A DNA stretch of 64,000 nucleotides, taken from NCBI GenBank assembly GCA_963831535.1, contig CAWHQP010000010.1, forward strand, positions 310,001 to 374,000. The letters are read 5' to 3'. The first letter of the stretch is position 1. Each line of letters starts with the position of its first letter. Both the position numbers and the translations under genes were made by a program. This DNA comes from Bog-756 sp963831535 (GTDB lineage: Bacteria > Actinomycetota > Acidimicrobiia > Acidimicrobiales > RAAP-2). This document shows positions 1-8,289 of the stretch, piece by piece. The notes beneath the pieces are model-generated. The model saw only the letters and a program-made list of their open reading frames with translations. It did not search any database and had not been told where the DNA came from.

Positions 1-69
1 ATTCGGGATCCTTCTCGTGGTTGGTCGTCATCCTAAGCTGTCAACAAGGCCGCAGCAGGAGGTGCAAAC

Positions 70-417
70 ATGGTTGATGCCATCGATCCAGATGTTCCAC
101 CTAGCGGAACGGGATGCGTGGAGTGTCTCGAATCTGGCGGTTGGTGGCTGCATCTACGACGGTGCACCGAGTGCGGCCATATTGGGTGCTGTGACGATTC
201 TTTGGAGCGACATGCAAGCGCTCATGCACGCTCGTCTGGACACCCTGTCATACGAAGCTTCGAGCCGGGTGAGGATTGGTTCTGGAACTACCAAACCAAC
301 GAATACACAGAAGGACCTCGCCTCGTATCCCCTGAGCATCATCCCTTAGACCAACCAGTTCCTGGTCCATCAGGGCGGGTTCCTGCCAACTGGCAGGAGC
401 TCTTAGGAGGGTCGTGA
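70..417 (+). CDS. UBP-type zinc finger protein
   Basis: A 115-residue protein made almost entirely of a ubiquitin-hydrolase-type zinc finger (ZnF-UBP). It shows CVEC near residue 17, a CTEC-x-HIGCC run near 33-42, then HASAHARSSGH supplying the spaced histidines. The fold is known from eukaryotic deubiquitinases, and small free-standing versions are common in actinobacteria, where the ligand is unknown. The start is supported by AGGAGG eight bases upstream of the ATG. Cytoplasmic, with no signal peptide or membrane segment. The downstream gap carries GCTGAG repeats rather than a partner gene. The domain call is firm; the cellular role is not known. Confidence 0.85.
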   Translation: MVDAIDPDVPPSGTGCVECLESGGWWLHLRRCTECGHIGCCDDSLERHASAHARSSGHPVIRSFEPGEDWFWNYQTNEYTEGPRLVSPEHHPLDQPVPGPSGRVPANWQELLGGS

Positions 418-713
418 GCTGGGTAGCAACCGTCGGGCTGAGTGTGGGAGTCCTCCCAATGCGATTCTTCAACCATCGGCCTCGGAGGCTGAGAACCGTC
501 CTCGACTAACAACGTTGAGCTCAGCGCAAGATGCGACTTCGGGCTTTGAGTACCAGCCTCCAAGTGGCCGACTCTGAAGCCGACGATCTTCAAGGAAGCT
601 CCGAATCACCTAACTGAACCTCTCGCTCAATCGAAGGGCCAAAGACCCCTAGTGGCGCTTCTCACCACAATGTTCGGCGATCCTTCAGCTCGGCGTCGTG
701 ACGGCGTAGTAAT
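418..713. repeat. Intergenic gap with scattered GCTGAG/CTCAGC motifs
   Basis: No convincing gene. It contains GGCTGAG near 438, GAGGCTGAGAACC near 485 and TTGAGCTCAGC near 515, which belong to the same motif family seen in the gaps around 1.4, 2.15, 2.6, 4.3 and 6.9 kb. The convergent neighbours end on either side, so a terminator role is possible but there is no clear U-run. Confidence 0.4.
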
Positions 714-1190
714 TCACAAGCCTTTTCTGACCGTTCGCTCCAAAATTCCCAGCGTTGCGCGCAGGGCTGACTCGGGCACGATCGGGAAGTGTTCCTTCAT
801 GTCGCCACTTACCTTTGACCAGTCGTAGTAGGTGGTCACATCGGTAATACCGTCCTCACCGGCAGCCAGGCGGTAGCCGTAGATGTGCGGAATCGGAATG
901 TCAGGCCCGAGATCCCACGCGATCTCCCTGTCGCGTTCAAAGAGGATGATGCGCACGGTCACGTCATACTTGCCGAGCGGAAAGTCGTTCAGCGATTCGC
1001 GATCCATGTGAATGACGAATGTATCGCCGACTTTCTCCGCCGGCTCGCCGGTGAAGTCCTGCAACATCCCAGATGCGTCGATTGCTACATGGCCAGCCGG
1101 GCTCCGCACGATCTCGAAGATGGCGGCTGGTGTGGCCGGGATCGGCCGAGTGACCTCGATTCGCTCAGACGTGATGACGGAATCGGGCAT
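714..1190 (-). CDS. SRPBCC family protein (polyketide cyclase/START-like)
   Basis: About 158 residues with the usual SRPBCC layout: an N-terminal strand reading SERIEVTRPIPATPAAIFEIV, a variable centre, and a C-terminal long helix around ALRATLGILERTVRKGL. The family forms a helix-grip cavity that binds hydrophobic ligands, and many members remain uncharacterised. The ATG at 1190 is preferred over upstream codons because AAGGAG lies six bases before it. Soluble. It stands alone on the minus strand, so the neighbourhood gives no ligand. Confidence 0.75.
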   Translation of the reverse strand: MPDSVITSERIEVTRPIPATPAAIFEIVRSPAGHVAIDASGMLQDFTGEPAEKVGDTFVIHMDRESLNDFPLGKYDVTVRIILFERDREIAWDLGPDIPIPHIYGYRLAAGEDGITDVTTYYDWSKVSGDMKEHFPIVPESALRATLGILERTVRKGL

Positions 1191-1454
1191 GTGGGCTCCT
1201 TGTGGGTAAGTGGATTCTTGATTCTCCAAGACAATCACATCCAGACCATTGGAGGCCGCCCATATCAACTCTTGCCGCTCCTGGCATTCCGATCCTCTGC
1301 ATGCGAGCGTCGACGAGCACCGCGCTGCCAGCGTGGGCCTCCGGAGATCGGCAACTCACTTGTCCACTCCAGCTTGGACTCCAACGCAATTGGCTGAGCT
1401 CAGGACTTTCCTCATTCGCTATTTCACCCGTTGAAGCTGAGGATGTCGATCGGG
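1191..1454. repeat. Intergenic gap with GCTGAG motifs
   Basis: No gene supported. Contains GGCTGAGCTCAGG near 1393 and GAAGCTGAGG near 1433, matching the hairpin-forming motif family of the neighbouring gaps. Confidence 0.35.
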
Positions 1455-2093
1455 TCAACGCGGGTCGGGTGCTCCCGCAAAACGCGAGGGCTCGACGGTG
1501 ATATAGATGGCCCGGCACGTCGCCACTATCTCGCTACCGCTGTACAGATCTGCACTAATGAAGAGCTTGCGGCGCTCCCGCCCATCTAGTCGGGCGCGAA
1601 TCTCTAAGGCTTGGTCGACAGGTACGGCCGCGAGATAGCGAACGGTCAACTCGCCGGTGAAAGCAGGCTCCTGCAGTCTGCCGATCACGAACCCCGTGAC
1701 GTCGTCGAACGCAGCGGCGACAATCCCGCCGTGAGCACGACCGGGTGCTCCTTCGAATGCCCGCCGCAATACGAAGTCGGCGATCACTTCTTCGTCCGTG
1801 AACCGTATCTCGAATTCGACGCTTGTCGGATTCGAGATGCCGCCCACGGCTCGGTCTTCGAATCCGCTCCCGCCAAGGACCGATTCGTCGGGAACGGACC
1901 GCATCAGGGCTAGACGATCCCGTATCGACGTCTGGCTGACGGCGAGTGTCAGTTCATCTACCGTCTCCGCCAAAGATGCAAGCGAACTGTCCTCAGGATC
2001 ATGCGCCGCAAACGCGTGGCTGAGGGCTCGCAAGCTTGCGGCTGCCCTTGCCCGTTCCTCTTCGGTCTTCATATGGGCAAGTGTAGGGAGCAC
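1455..2093 (-). CDS. PaaI-family hotdog thioesterase
   Basis: A 212-residue protein whose C-terminal two thirds is a hotdog thioesterase domain. The signature stretch GRAHGGIVAAAFDDVTG (about residues 118-134) matches the HGG...D segment that forms the central helix and active site of PaaI/YbgC-like acyl-CoA thioesterases. The N-terminal 70 residues are helical and charged and probably a lineage-specific extension. Likely reaction: hydrolysis of an acyl-CoA. A GTG at 2093 gives the longest frame and an ATG at 2072 is an alternative; neither has a strong ribosome site. No operon partner. Confidence 0.7.
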   Translation of the reverse strand: MLPTLAHMKTEEERARAAASLRALSHAFAAHDPEDSSLASLAETVDELTLAVSQTSIRDRLALMRSVPDESVLGGSGFEDRAVGGISNPTSVEFEIRFTDEEVIADFVLRRAFEGAPGRAHGGIVAAAFDDVTGFVIGRLQEPAFTGELTVRYLAAVPVDQALEIRARLDGRERRKLFISADLYSGSEIVATCRAIYITVEPSRFAGAPDPR

Positions 2094-2259
2094 CTCTGAT
2101 CGCGAGGACCTTGTCTCGAATCGGCCCCAGCCTCATAGGCTGAGGGTTGGCTGAATATCGCGGGAGCTCAGCTAACTAGCGGAGCTGAGGTGACACCAAC
2201 TTCGATGACGTCTGAAGCTCAATGGTGTCCTCTGTCCGGGCGAGCAGTACCGTTCGTCC

Positions 2260-2472
2260 ATGGCGAAGAGCCCCGACGAGGAGTTTTCGACCGGCGACCG
2301 GGTCCGCTGCCTGGAATTTCCAGTCAAGGACTTCTCTGGAACCATCATCCGGCGAGGTCGCGTCCTCCATCTGAAGGTCTGGGTTGTTCAGCTCGACCAA
2401 CAGACCGGCCGAAGCGGAGGACTGGTCAGGATTAGGAAACTCGAGAAGCTGACGCCGGAGGAAGGGCCCTAG
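2260..2472 (+). CDS. Small hypothetical protein with SH3/KOW-like sequence
   Basis: A 70-residue frame beginning MAKSPDEEFSTGDRV and rich in beta-forming residues, resembling small SH3/KOW-like barrels (GDRVRCLE, then FSGTIIRRG). No close family is recognised. The reverse strand also has an open frame over the same stretch, so coding is plausible but not proven. Confidence 0.4.
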   Translation: MAKSPDEEFSTGDRVRCLEFPVKDFSGTIIRRGRVLHLKVWVVQLDQQTGRSGGLVRIRKLEKLTPEEGP

Positions 2473-2777
2473 CGGTTCCAGTTCTGACCAGCCTGGCCCT
2501 CCCGATCATGGATGATGACGACAGCACTCTTGTCGCTGGGTCTGATTCGACCGTCCAACGGGCGAGTCTCAGCTTTGCACGCTGACAAGAGATGCAGCAT
2601 GCCCGTTTGCCACGCTGAGACTTCAGGGTTCATTGCGGGCCAATGAGCGCGTACCCGGCACTACTAAGGGATGGGTATCTATTTACGCGGATCATGACCC
2701 TGTGACGGGCCAGTTCCAACAGTCCATGGGGACGAGAATGACGGTAGCGAATCCTGGACCACCCGCCTCCGAGAATC
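2473..2777. repeat. Intergenic gap with a long-range AGTCTCAGC hairpin
   Basis: No gene is supported. The stretch holds an inverted pair AGTCTCAGC (2565-2573) and GCTGAGACT (2614-2622) separated by about 40 bases, another member of the CTCAGC/GCTGAG repeat family of this region. Confidence 0.4.
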
Positions 2778-3968
2778 TCAAGAGCAGGCAACGAAGGGAA
2801 GTGACGCGTAGCGCCGAACGTAGTGCCCAGGAGCGAACCGCCCGGCCTCGCTGTCGACTGCGAAACGCGGAAACCGATCGAGGAGGCGTTCTAGGGCGAT
2901 TCCAGCCTGGAGCCGTGCGACGGCGGCGCCGAGGCAGTGGTGAGGTCCATAGCCGAAACTCAGCATCCGAGACACTTGGCGTTGGACATCGAGGTCACCT
3001 GCACTCGGACCAAACTCACGCTCGTCGCGGTTCGCGGCCCCATAGACGAGCAGCACTTTGGCGCCCAAGGGGATCGTGACGCCCCCCACGTCCACCGGGC
3101 GTGTCGTGGTGCGAGCCAGATTCTGGACTGGACTAGTGAGGCGGACCAGCTCATCGACTGACGGTCGGATCCGGTTCGGCTCATTTAGGAGCTTGTTCCT
3201 CTGAGACGGGTGATTTGTGAGCAGCTCGGCAGCGCCACCCAGCAGCCCGGTAGTCGTGTCGTTCCCCCCGGTGACCATCGTGAATACGAAGCCCACGATC
3301 CAATCCTCAGAGACTTCGATGCGGGCGCTGAGCAGTTCCGAGATCAGGTCGTCCGACGGCTCGTGACGGCGTCGTTCGATCAACTCAGTGGCGTAGGTGA
3401 ACAGGTCAAGAGCTGCGTCAGGGGCACTGGACAGGTCTCCAGAAGCTGCGGCGGCAACGATGGAGCTCGTCCAACTGTCAAAGCGATTTCGATCTTGATG
3501 CGGCACGCCGAGGAAATGTGCCACAACGAAGCTGGGGAGAGGCTTGAAGAAGAGCTCCACTATGTCACCGCCCCCATCCCCCTCGAGTACATCAAGGCGC
3601 TCATCAACGAATGCACAGATCGCGGGCTCGAGCGCGGCCACCGCACGCGGGGTCATGGGACGGCTTACGAGGCGCCGCATGGTCGTGTGTTCCGGAGGGT
3701 CCATCATCACGATTGGAGCGGCCCGACCTTCGAACATCGCCATGCTGTCAGGATCAGGCGTCAGCCCCTGTGCCGAGGAGAAGGTCGTGGTGTCGCGAAC
3801 TGCGTCGAAGACGTCGGCGAAGCGCGACAGCACCCAGAAGGGTTCGGCCCCGGGATGTTCGAAGGTCTGGATCGGGGCTTCTTGAAGTCTGCGATAGGAA
3901 GACCACGGGTCGCGCCAACTCTCACCCCCTCTAAGCTCGAACAACGGCTCGCTCTCAGTGACCGACAC
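2778..3968 (-). CDS. Cytochrome P450
   Basis: About 396 residues, normal length for a soluble bacterial P450. Visible landmarks in order: an I-helix oxygen-activation motif GGNDTT near residue 235, the K-helix ExxR in DELVRL near 273-276, and the haem loop FGYGPHHCLG with the axial cysteine near 345. The protein should bind haem and hydroxylate a hydrophobic substrate using electrons from a ferredoxin; no ferredoxin gene is adjacent. The GTG at 3968 follows GGAGGG closely; a TTG at 3980 is the alternative start. Family membership is certain from the motifs; the substrate cannot be told. Confidence 0.93.
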   Translation of the reverse strand: MSVTESEPLFELRGGESWRDPWSSYRRLQEAPIQTFEHPGAEPFWVLSRFADVFDAVRDTTTFSSAQGLTPDPDSMAMFEGRAAPIVMMDPPEHTTMRRLVSRPMTPRAVAALEPAICAFVDERLDVLEGDGGGDIVELFFKPLPSFVVAHFLGVPHQDRNRFDSWTSSIVAAAASGDLSSAPDAALDLFTYATELIERRRHEPSDDLISELLSARIEVSEDWIVGFVFTMVTGGNDTTTGLLGGAAELLTNHPSQRNKLLNEPNRIRPSVDELVRLTSPVQNLARTTTRPVDVGGVTIPLGAKVLLVYGAANRDEREFGPSAGDLDVQRQVSRMLSFGYGPHHCLGAAVARLQAGIALERLLDRFPRFAVDSEAGRFAPGHYVRRYASLPFVACS

Positions 3969-3980
3969 TGACCCTCCCAA

Positions 3981-4619
3981 GGGCTTTTACACGTCGCGAG
4001 ACTAGATCACCGCACTGGGTTCTGACGCCCTGAGTTCCCTAGGAAGTCATTCACGAAAGTGACTCCCAGGTACCCACCCACCTGGCGATCTGGGGCACCC
4101 CCGGAAGCAGCCGCTATGTCAACGAGGTGTAATCGATCGTTTCGGAGTGCAAGGAAAATGCTCCGGCGTACCCCTAACCAGCCAGTCCTCATTATTTCCG
4201 AGATATCAGGTCTGAATCGCCCCGGGATTGATGACTGCGCCACCGTGGGGTGAGTGACCTCAGCTTCACACGGTGGGTCTGGGGCCAGCGGAGCTGAGGT
4301 TCATTCATTCCTCCTGACCCTGAGAAGTTGAGGCCGGTGGATCCCCTCAGCCATGCCAGCTGAGGACATGCCCAGGCGTAGAGCATCCAGCCTCATCGGT
4401 TGAAGTGCTCGACATCACGGAGCTCAACCAGCCGAGCTGAGGTTCCGGCAGCGTCAGCAGCTGAGAGAAATCGTTTGCGTAAACCTTGCTTACTAGCGCC
4501 GGAACAGCTCGGTCGGGCATATCCTGGTCAGGTGCCCTCGACAGGATGGAGTCGGCGGTCGGATGTCAAGAACCGGTCCGTTCTGAGTTGATGTACCCGT
4601 GCTCTACACGGAGTATTGG
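3981..4619. repeat. 640-bp intergenic region with CCTCAGC/GCTGAGG hairpins
   Basis: No supported gene. It holds several inverted pairs: CCTCAGC at 4258-4264 with GCTGAGG at 4293-4299; a tight hairpin CCTCAGC (4345-4351) to GCTGAGG (4359-4365) with a 7-base loop; and a further GCTGAGG at 4436-4442. Such clustering suggests an interspersed palindromic repeat rather than a single terminator. Confidence 0.5.
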
Positions 4620-6605
4620 TCAGCGGCGGGGCGCCGGGGCATCAGCCGGCCGACAAACGAACAAACCGAACGATCCTCCACCCGGTCCGAGATGCTGACA
4701 GTGATGGGAAATCCACGTCAGACGGGGATCGTTTCCTCCAGTAAGAAGTGCAAGGTGGAATTTTTCCGCTCGAATCATGCCCTCGAGTTGATTGATGGTT
4801 GGTTCAGGGATCGACCCGGTGAAGCCGCCGATGGGAAAGAACTCCTTCCCGCTAGCCGAGATGAACTCTGATGCAACTGCCGATGTGTAGACAGCCATGA
4901 CGTAAGGAGACCCCATCTGGAGCTTCTCGAAGATCGGGAGGATCGATGCGGACTCCTTCGCCGACGACAGTCCGAGTAACGCTTCGTAGAGTGCTGTGGT
5001 CTTCTCCGACTCGAACGGGGTATTCGTGAACCCTTGATGATCGCTTGCCAGGAGGACAGCGCCAGAAGCCGGAATCACCAGGATGGCAACAGTGCCCATG
5101 GTGAGTGCTGTGGCCAGAAGCCATCGTCGGGACCAGGCGGCGGCCGAGAGCACCAGGGCTAAAATCGCCGCCACACCCAGCGATGCCGCCAGAGGCACCA
5201 GCCAGCTCGGCGCGACCGCCCCCGACGATCGGGTCAACCAGATCCCGTAGCCGACCGTTCCCGCCCCGATCAGGCCGGCTGCTCCACAGCGGCGCATGGC
5301 CACCGATCGCGACTGGGTCCGGGATTCCCAAAGGCTCGCGATCCCGGCACCCAGGATCGCGGCGATCGGTGGTGCGAGTGCCGCGGTGTAATAGGCGTGC
5401 ATGATGAACACGTCCGAAAAGACCAGCGCCATTGGGACGAGCCATCCGATCCAAAGGATGAAGTAACTACGTCGACGGGTAAAGAGCCCTCCCACACCGA
5501 CTGCCAGTGCTGCAGGCAGGAGCCAGCCGGTGTCGCGTCCAAGGTCTCCTTGCACAAGCCGATTCCACGCGGGCGATGGTCCGTTGAGTATCTCCGGACT
5601 CAAGTGGATCCCGCCGAGAAACTGCTGGAACGCCGGCTGTTGGTTGGTGCGGCCGAAGCCGTCATAGACGAACACCTGCTCATAGATCGAATTGTTCTGG
5701 CTGCCGTCCACGTAGGGACGGTCGTGAGCTGGGGTAAGGGTGACCACGGTCATCCAGGACAGAGATACGACTGTGGCGACCAGGCCGGCGACTGCGACCT
5801 GTCGAAGCTTGCGTGCCCACCGGTCATTCCGTCCGAACAGGTAGGCGAGCCCAAATGCCGGCAATACCAACCACGCCTCGAGCATCTTGGCCTGGAAAGC
5901 GATCCCCACCCAGATCCCGGCGTACACGAGGTGACGCTGTCGCCCCGACACGATTGCGGCCGAGATGGCGTCGGCCGCCAGGACGAGGAAGAGCGTCATG
6001 GCGGTGTCGGCGATGTTGCCCCGATTGAGAGCAACGGCGGCGGGACTCACCGCCAGGATCAAGGCGGCGATGAGGGCCGCCGTGGTTCCCCTCAGCCGGT
6101 TCACGGCCCGATACAGGACAAGGACGCTCAGAACACCTTCGATCACCTGGGGCAGGACAATCGCCCATGTGTGGTACCCGAAGATCCGAACCGACAGCGC
6201 CTGAAGCCAGAACGCACCGGGGAGCTTGTCCAGGGTGACTGTCCCCGCGGGATCGAAGGAACCAAAGAAGAAGTTGTGCCAGTTTACGGCCATGCTGCGC
6301 ACGGCTGCCCCATAGAAGGGCTCGAGAGCATCCTGGCTGATACCCCAGGCGTAGGAGAGGCCAGCCAGACCCGCAATAGTCAGGAGTAGCGACCTCGGGG
6401 TGGTGAGCCGCCACCGCCCGGGCGGCTGATACCCCGTTGGCCTTGACTCAGTCCGATCCTCGTGCAGCGGCTCTAGTTGTCCGACTACCCCGGTGGAACC
6501 CAATGCCTTCACCCGCCTCGTTCGTTGGACGCAGAGGGTAGTGGCTGCCTTCGAACGCTGTCGCTTTCCTCCCGACCTCCTACAAGGTGATGCCAAAGGG
6601 GTCAC
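4620..6605 (-). CDS. GT39/YkcB-type membrane glycosyltransferase
   Basis: A large multi-spanning protein (up to 661 residues) of the glycosyltransferase-39/ArnT-PMT superfamily. After a basic N-terminus of uncertain extent, the first transmembrane helix leads into a periplasmic loop with the conserved acidic set SQDALEPFYGAAVRSM and DPAGTVTLDKLPGAF. About ten further hydrophobic helices follow, then a C-terminal soluble domain from about residue 545. Members transfer sugars from polyprenyl-phosphate donors to acceptors at the outer face of the membrane. The true start is unclear, since the first 60 residues look like non-conserved leader; an internal GTG before KALGST is one option. It is monocistronic here. 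Confidence 0.8.
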   Translation of the reverse strand: MTPLASPCRRSGGKRQRSKAATTLCVQRTRRVKALGSTGVVGQLEPLHEDRTESRPTGYQPPGRWRLTTPRSLLLTIAGLAGLSYAWGISQDALEPFYGAAVRSMAVNWHNFFFGSFDPAGTVTLDKLPGAFWLQALSVRIFGYHTWAIVLPQVIEGVLSVLVLYRAVNRLRGTTAALIAALILAVSPAAVALNRGNIADTAMTLFLVLAADAISAAIVSGRQRHLVYAGIWVGIAFQAKMLEAWLVLPAFGLAYLFGRNDRWARKLRQVAVAGLVATVVSLSWMTVVTLTPAHDRPYVDGSQNNSIYEQVFVYDGFGRTNQQPAFQQFLGGIHLSPEILNGPSPAWNRLVQGDLGRDTGWLLPAALAVGVGGLFTRRRSYFILWIGWLVPMALVFSDVFIMHAYYTAALAPPIAAILGAGIASLWESRTQSRSVAMRRCGAAGLIGAGTVGYGIWLTRSSGAVAPSWLVPLAASLGVAAILALVLSAAAWSRRWLLATALTMGTVAILVIPASGAVLLASDHQGFTNTPFESEKTTALYEALLGLSSAKESASILPIFEKLQMGSPYVMAVYTSAVASEFISASGKEFFPIGGFTGSIPEPTINQLEGMIRAEKFHLALLTGGNDPRLTWISHHCQHLGPGGGSFGLFVCRPADAPAPRR

Positions 6606-6986
6606 CGTGTCCTTGGCCGTCCGCGATGATTGTCGAACGTCCCCACCGGAGCCGGTGGCTGACGCTCATTGACGAGCCACCCAATTCCCCCTCCGTCGCG
6701 CCCTGCCCCCCTCTTCCGGTAGACCCCGCCGGCTGATTCGCCCGGTGGTGGCCGCCGGCCCGGGGCCTTTCCCTCTCCGTCGGTGCCGGGAATTGCCGCC
6801 GAGGCCCCTGTCTCCCAAAAGGTTCTCGGACCGTGGTCCCTGCAGGATTTGAATCTCGTTGTGGTACGGGCGGCTGGTTTGCCTCAGCTTCGCACACTGA
6901 GGATTGGGCCGTCCTCAGCTCAGTGGGCTGAGGACAGCCTTTGCAAAGTGAGGCAACATGTCCGCCGAATTCAAAGCAACGAACAA
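6606..6986. repeat. 380-bp intergenic region with two GCTGAGG hairpins
   Basis: No convincing gene. Two compact hairpins are seen: CCTCAG (6882-6887) with CTGAGG (6897-6902), and a 9-bp perfect stem GTCCTCAGC (6911-6919) with GCTGAGGAC (6927-6935). They lie downstream of the TPR/SEC-C reading frame and could terminate its transcript, but the same motif occurs in unrelated gaps. Confidence 0.45.
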
Positions 6987-7697
6987 TCAGCGGCTTCCAT
7001 GACAGCGCTTGAACTTCTGTCCGCTACCGCACCAGCAGGGATCGTTCCGACTAGGCCTCACTGCAGGTCTCGTGCGGGAATCGTCCGATCCAGCGACTCT
7101 CTGTCGAGCTTTTATAAGGAGCGCCTCGACCCTCGCCGTATTGGGGTTGGAGGAGCCAAAGACCCTGCGGTAATCCTGCAGCACCTCTTCCAACTCCTGA
7201 ATTGCCTGCTGGCGATCCGCCTCTGTTGCCCCCGCCATCGCGACTAGCCAGCTGGCGCGCATCTCGCGAGCAGCGAGCGTATGAAGATGGTCGGCCCCGA
7301 GGTATAGTTGGCTGTCCTCGATGATCTTGGCGTACAAGTCGATCGCGTCGCTTACGGCTCCGCTTTGTGCGACCCACTGGGCTTCCTGACCTCTGGCATT
7401 GATCGTATCTGCACAATCCGAACCAAGAACACGCTCGTAATCCTCGATGAGAGTTGTCGATGCGCCAAGGGCTGCCAGCGGACCAATAGCTTCTCCTCGA
7501 CAGATTGCCGCTCGCTGCCGGAACATGAGTGTGAATGGGTGATCTATTCCGTAATCTCGGCGAACATCTTCTACAAGTGCGTCAAAGCGTTGCAATCCTT
7601 CGACTCCGCTGCCCGACACGACCGTCAATTTCAGCAAGTCGTGCTCGGGCGATGAGCGTGTCAATGTGGTCGGATCCTTGAACTCGGTCGAAGTCAT
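6987..7697 (-). CDS. TPR repeats plus C-terminal SEC-C motif (3' part of split conflict protein)
   Basis: A 236-residue frame of tetratricopeptide-like repeats (units built round FDALVEDVRRDYG, YERVLGSDCADT, EEVLQDYRRVFGSSN). It ends in a SEC-C zinc motif, NDPCWCGSGQKFKRCHG, where C-x-C and C-H would bind one zinc. It continues the repeat pattern of the upstream frame after a one-base shift near 7595: repeat sequence runs smoothly from RRIATL into QRFDALVEDV if one base is corrected. The natural product is therefore most likely the C-terminal quarter of one roughly 1050-residue protein beginning at 10150. If it is a separate gene, the start is uncertain. Confidence 0.7.
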   Translation of the reverse strand: MTSTEFKDPTTLTRSSPEHDLLKLTVVSGSGVEGLQRFDALVEDVRRDYGIDHPFTLMFRQRAAICRGEAIGPLAALGASTTLIEDYERVLGSDCADTINARGQEAQWVAQSGAVSDAIDLYAKIIEDSQLYLGADHLHTLAAREMRASWLVAMAGATEADRQQAIQELEEVLQDYRRVFGSSNPNTARVEALLIKARQRVAGSDDSRTRPAVRPSRNDPCWCGSGQKFKRCHGSR

Positions 7698-8289
7698 CGA
7701 CCAACCCCGCTAGAAGCACAAGGGCATCACCTGGGGGCAGCAAAAGCTCCTTGGCTCTTATCAGATTGAATCGAGTGCGCAGAGTATTCGGATGATCGGC
7801 TCCTTGAGTAAGGGCGAAGTCCTTAACAAGCGATTCGAACTCAGAGATCGCGAGACGTAGATCGCTGGCCACGGTTGTTTTCGCTCTTGCTGCTGCCAGA
7901 TGTCCGCGAACTGCCAGAAATTCTGGGCTTTCGGACCCATAAACTCTGCGAAAGTCATCAGCAAGCTTTTTGTACCGTCGAATCGCCTCGTCCAGCTGCT
8001 CGAACTGGACAAGTCGAAATGCCAGATTGCTTCTAACGTGCAGGGTCAACCCATCATCGCGACCCAACCATCCCCCACAGTCACGGGCGAGTCGTTCGTA
8101 CTCAGCAATTGCCTCGACCCTTCCGCGCCTCGCGCTCAGGTCGTAGCGATTGTCACGAGCTGCCAATGCCTCATAATGAGATGGCTCTAGATACTTGAGG
8201 GAGAGCTCGTAGCTTCGATCGACAAGTTGGGCGGCGCCAGGATCAACTCGCCAAATCATCAGGCCGGCCGTCGAGTTCATGATCCGCAA
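7582..8289 (-). CDS. TPR-repeat segment (middle part of split conflict protein)
   Basis: A 235-residue frame of tetratricopeptide-type repeats with a roughly 42-residue period (EYERLARDCGGWLG, RYKKLADDFRRVYG, EFESLVKDFALTQG, DDFDRVQGSDH). TPR arrays in STAND NTPases sense a ligand or recruit a target. The frame overlaps the trypsin/NB-ARC frame upstream by 47 bases and the SEC-C frame downstream by 116 bases. At both joins the protein pattern carries on across the frame change, so this is best read as part of one broken or mis-assembled gene. The only available start at the 5' end is a TTG. Confidence 0.65.
   Translation of the reverse strand: MRIMNSTAGLMIWRVDPGAAQLVDRSYELSLKYLEPSHYEALAARDNRYDLSARRGRVEAIAEYERLARDCGGWLGRDDGLTLHVRSNLAFRLVQFEQLDEAIRRYKKLADDFRRVYGSESPEFLAVRGHLAAARAKTTVASDLRLAISEFESLVKDFALTQGADHPNTLRTRFNLIRAKELLLPPGDALVLLAGLVDDFDRVQGSDHIDTLIARARLAEIDGRVGQRSRRIATL

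Noticed and set aside
3210..3971. 253-codon open frame antisense to the P450
   Set aside because: P450 motifs on the minus strand are decisive; no motif in the plus-strand frame.
5397..6389. Long open frame (330 codons) antisense to the glycosyltransferase
   Set aside because: It lies wholly opposite a gene with clear membrane helices and family motifs; the frame is a by-product of high G+C.
6830..6880. tRNA-like T-arm, AGATTCAAATCCTGC on the minus strand
   Set aside because: The five bases on either side of TTCAAAT do not pair and no cloverleaf can be built.
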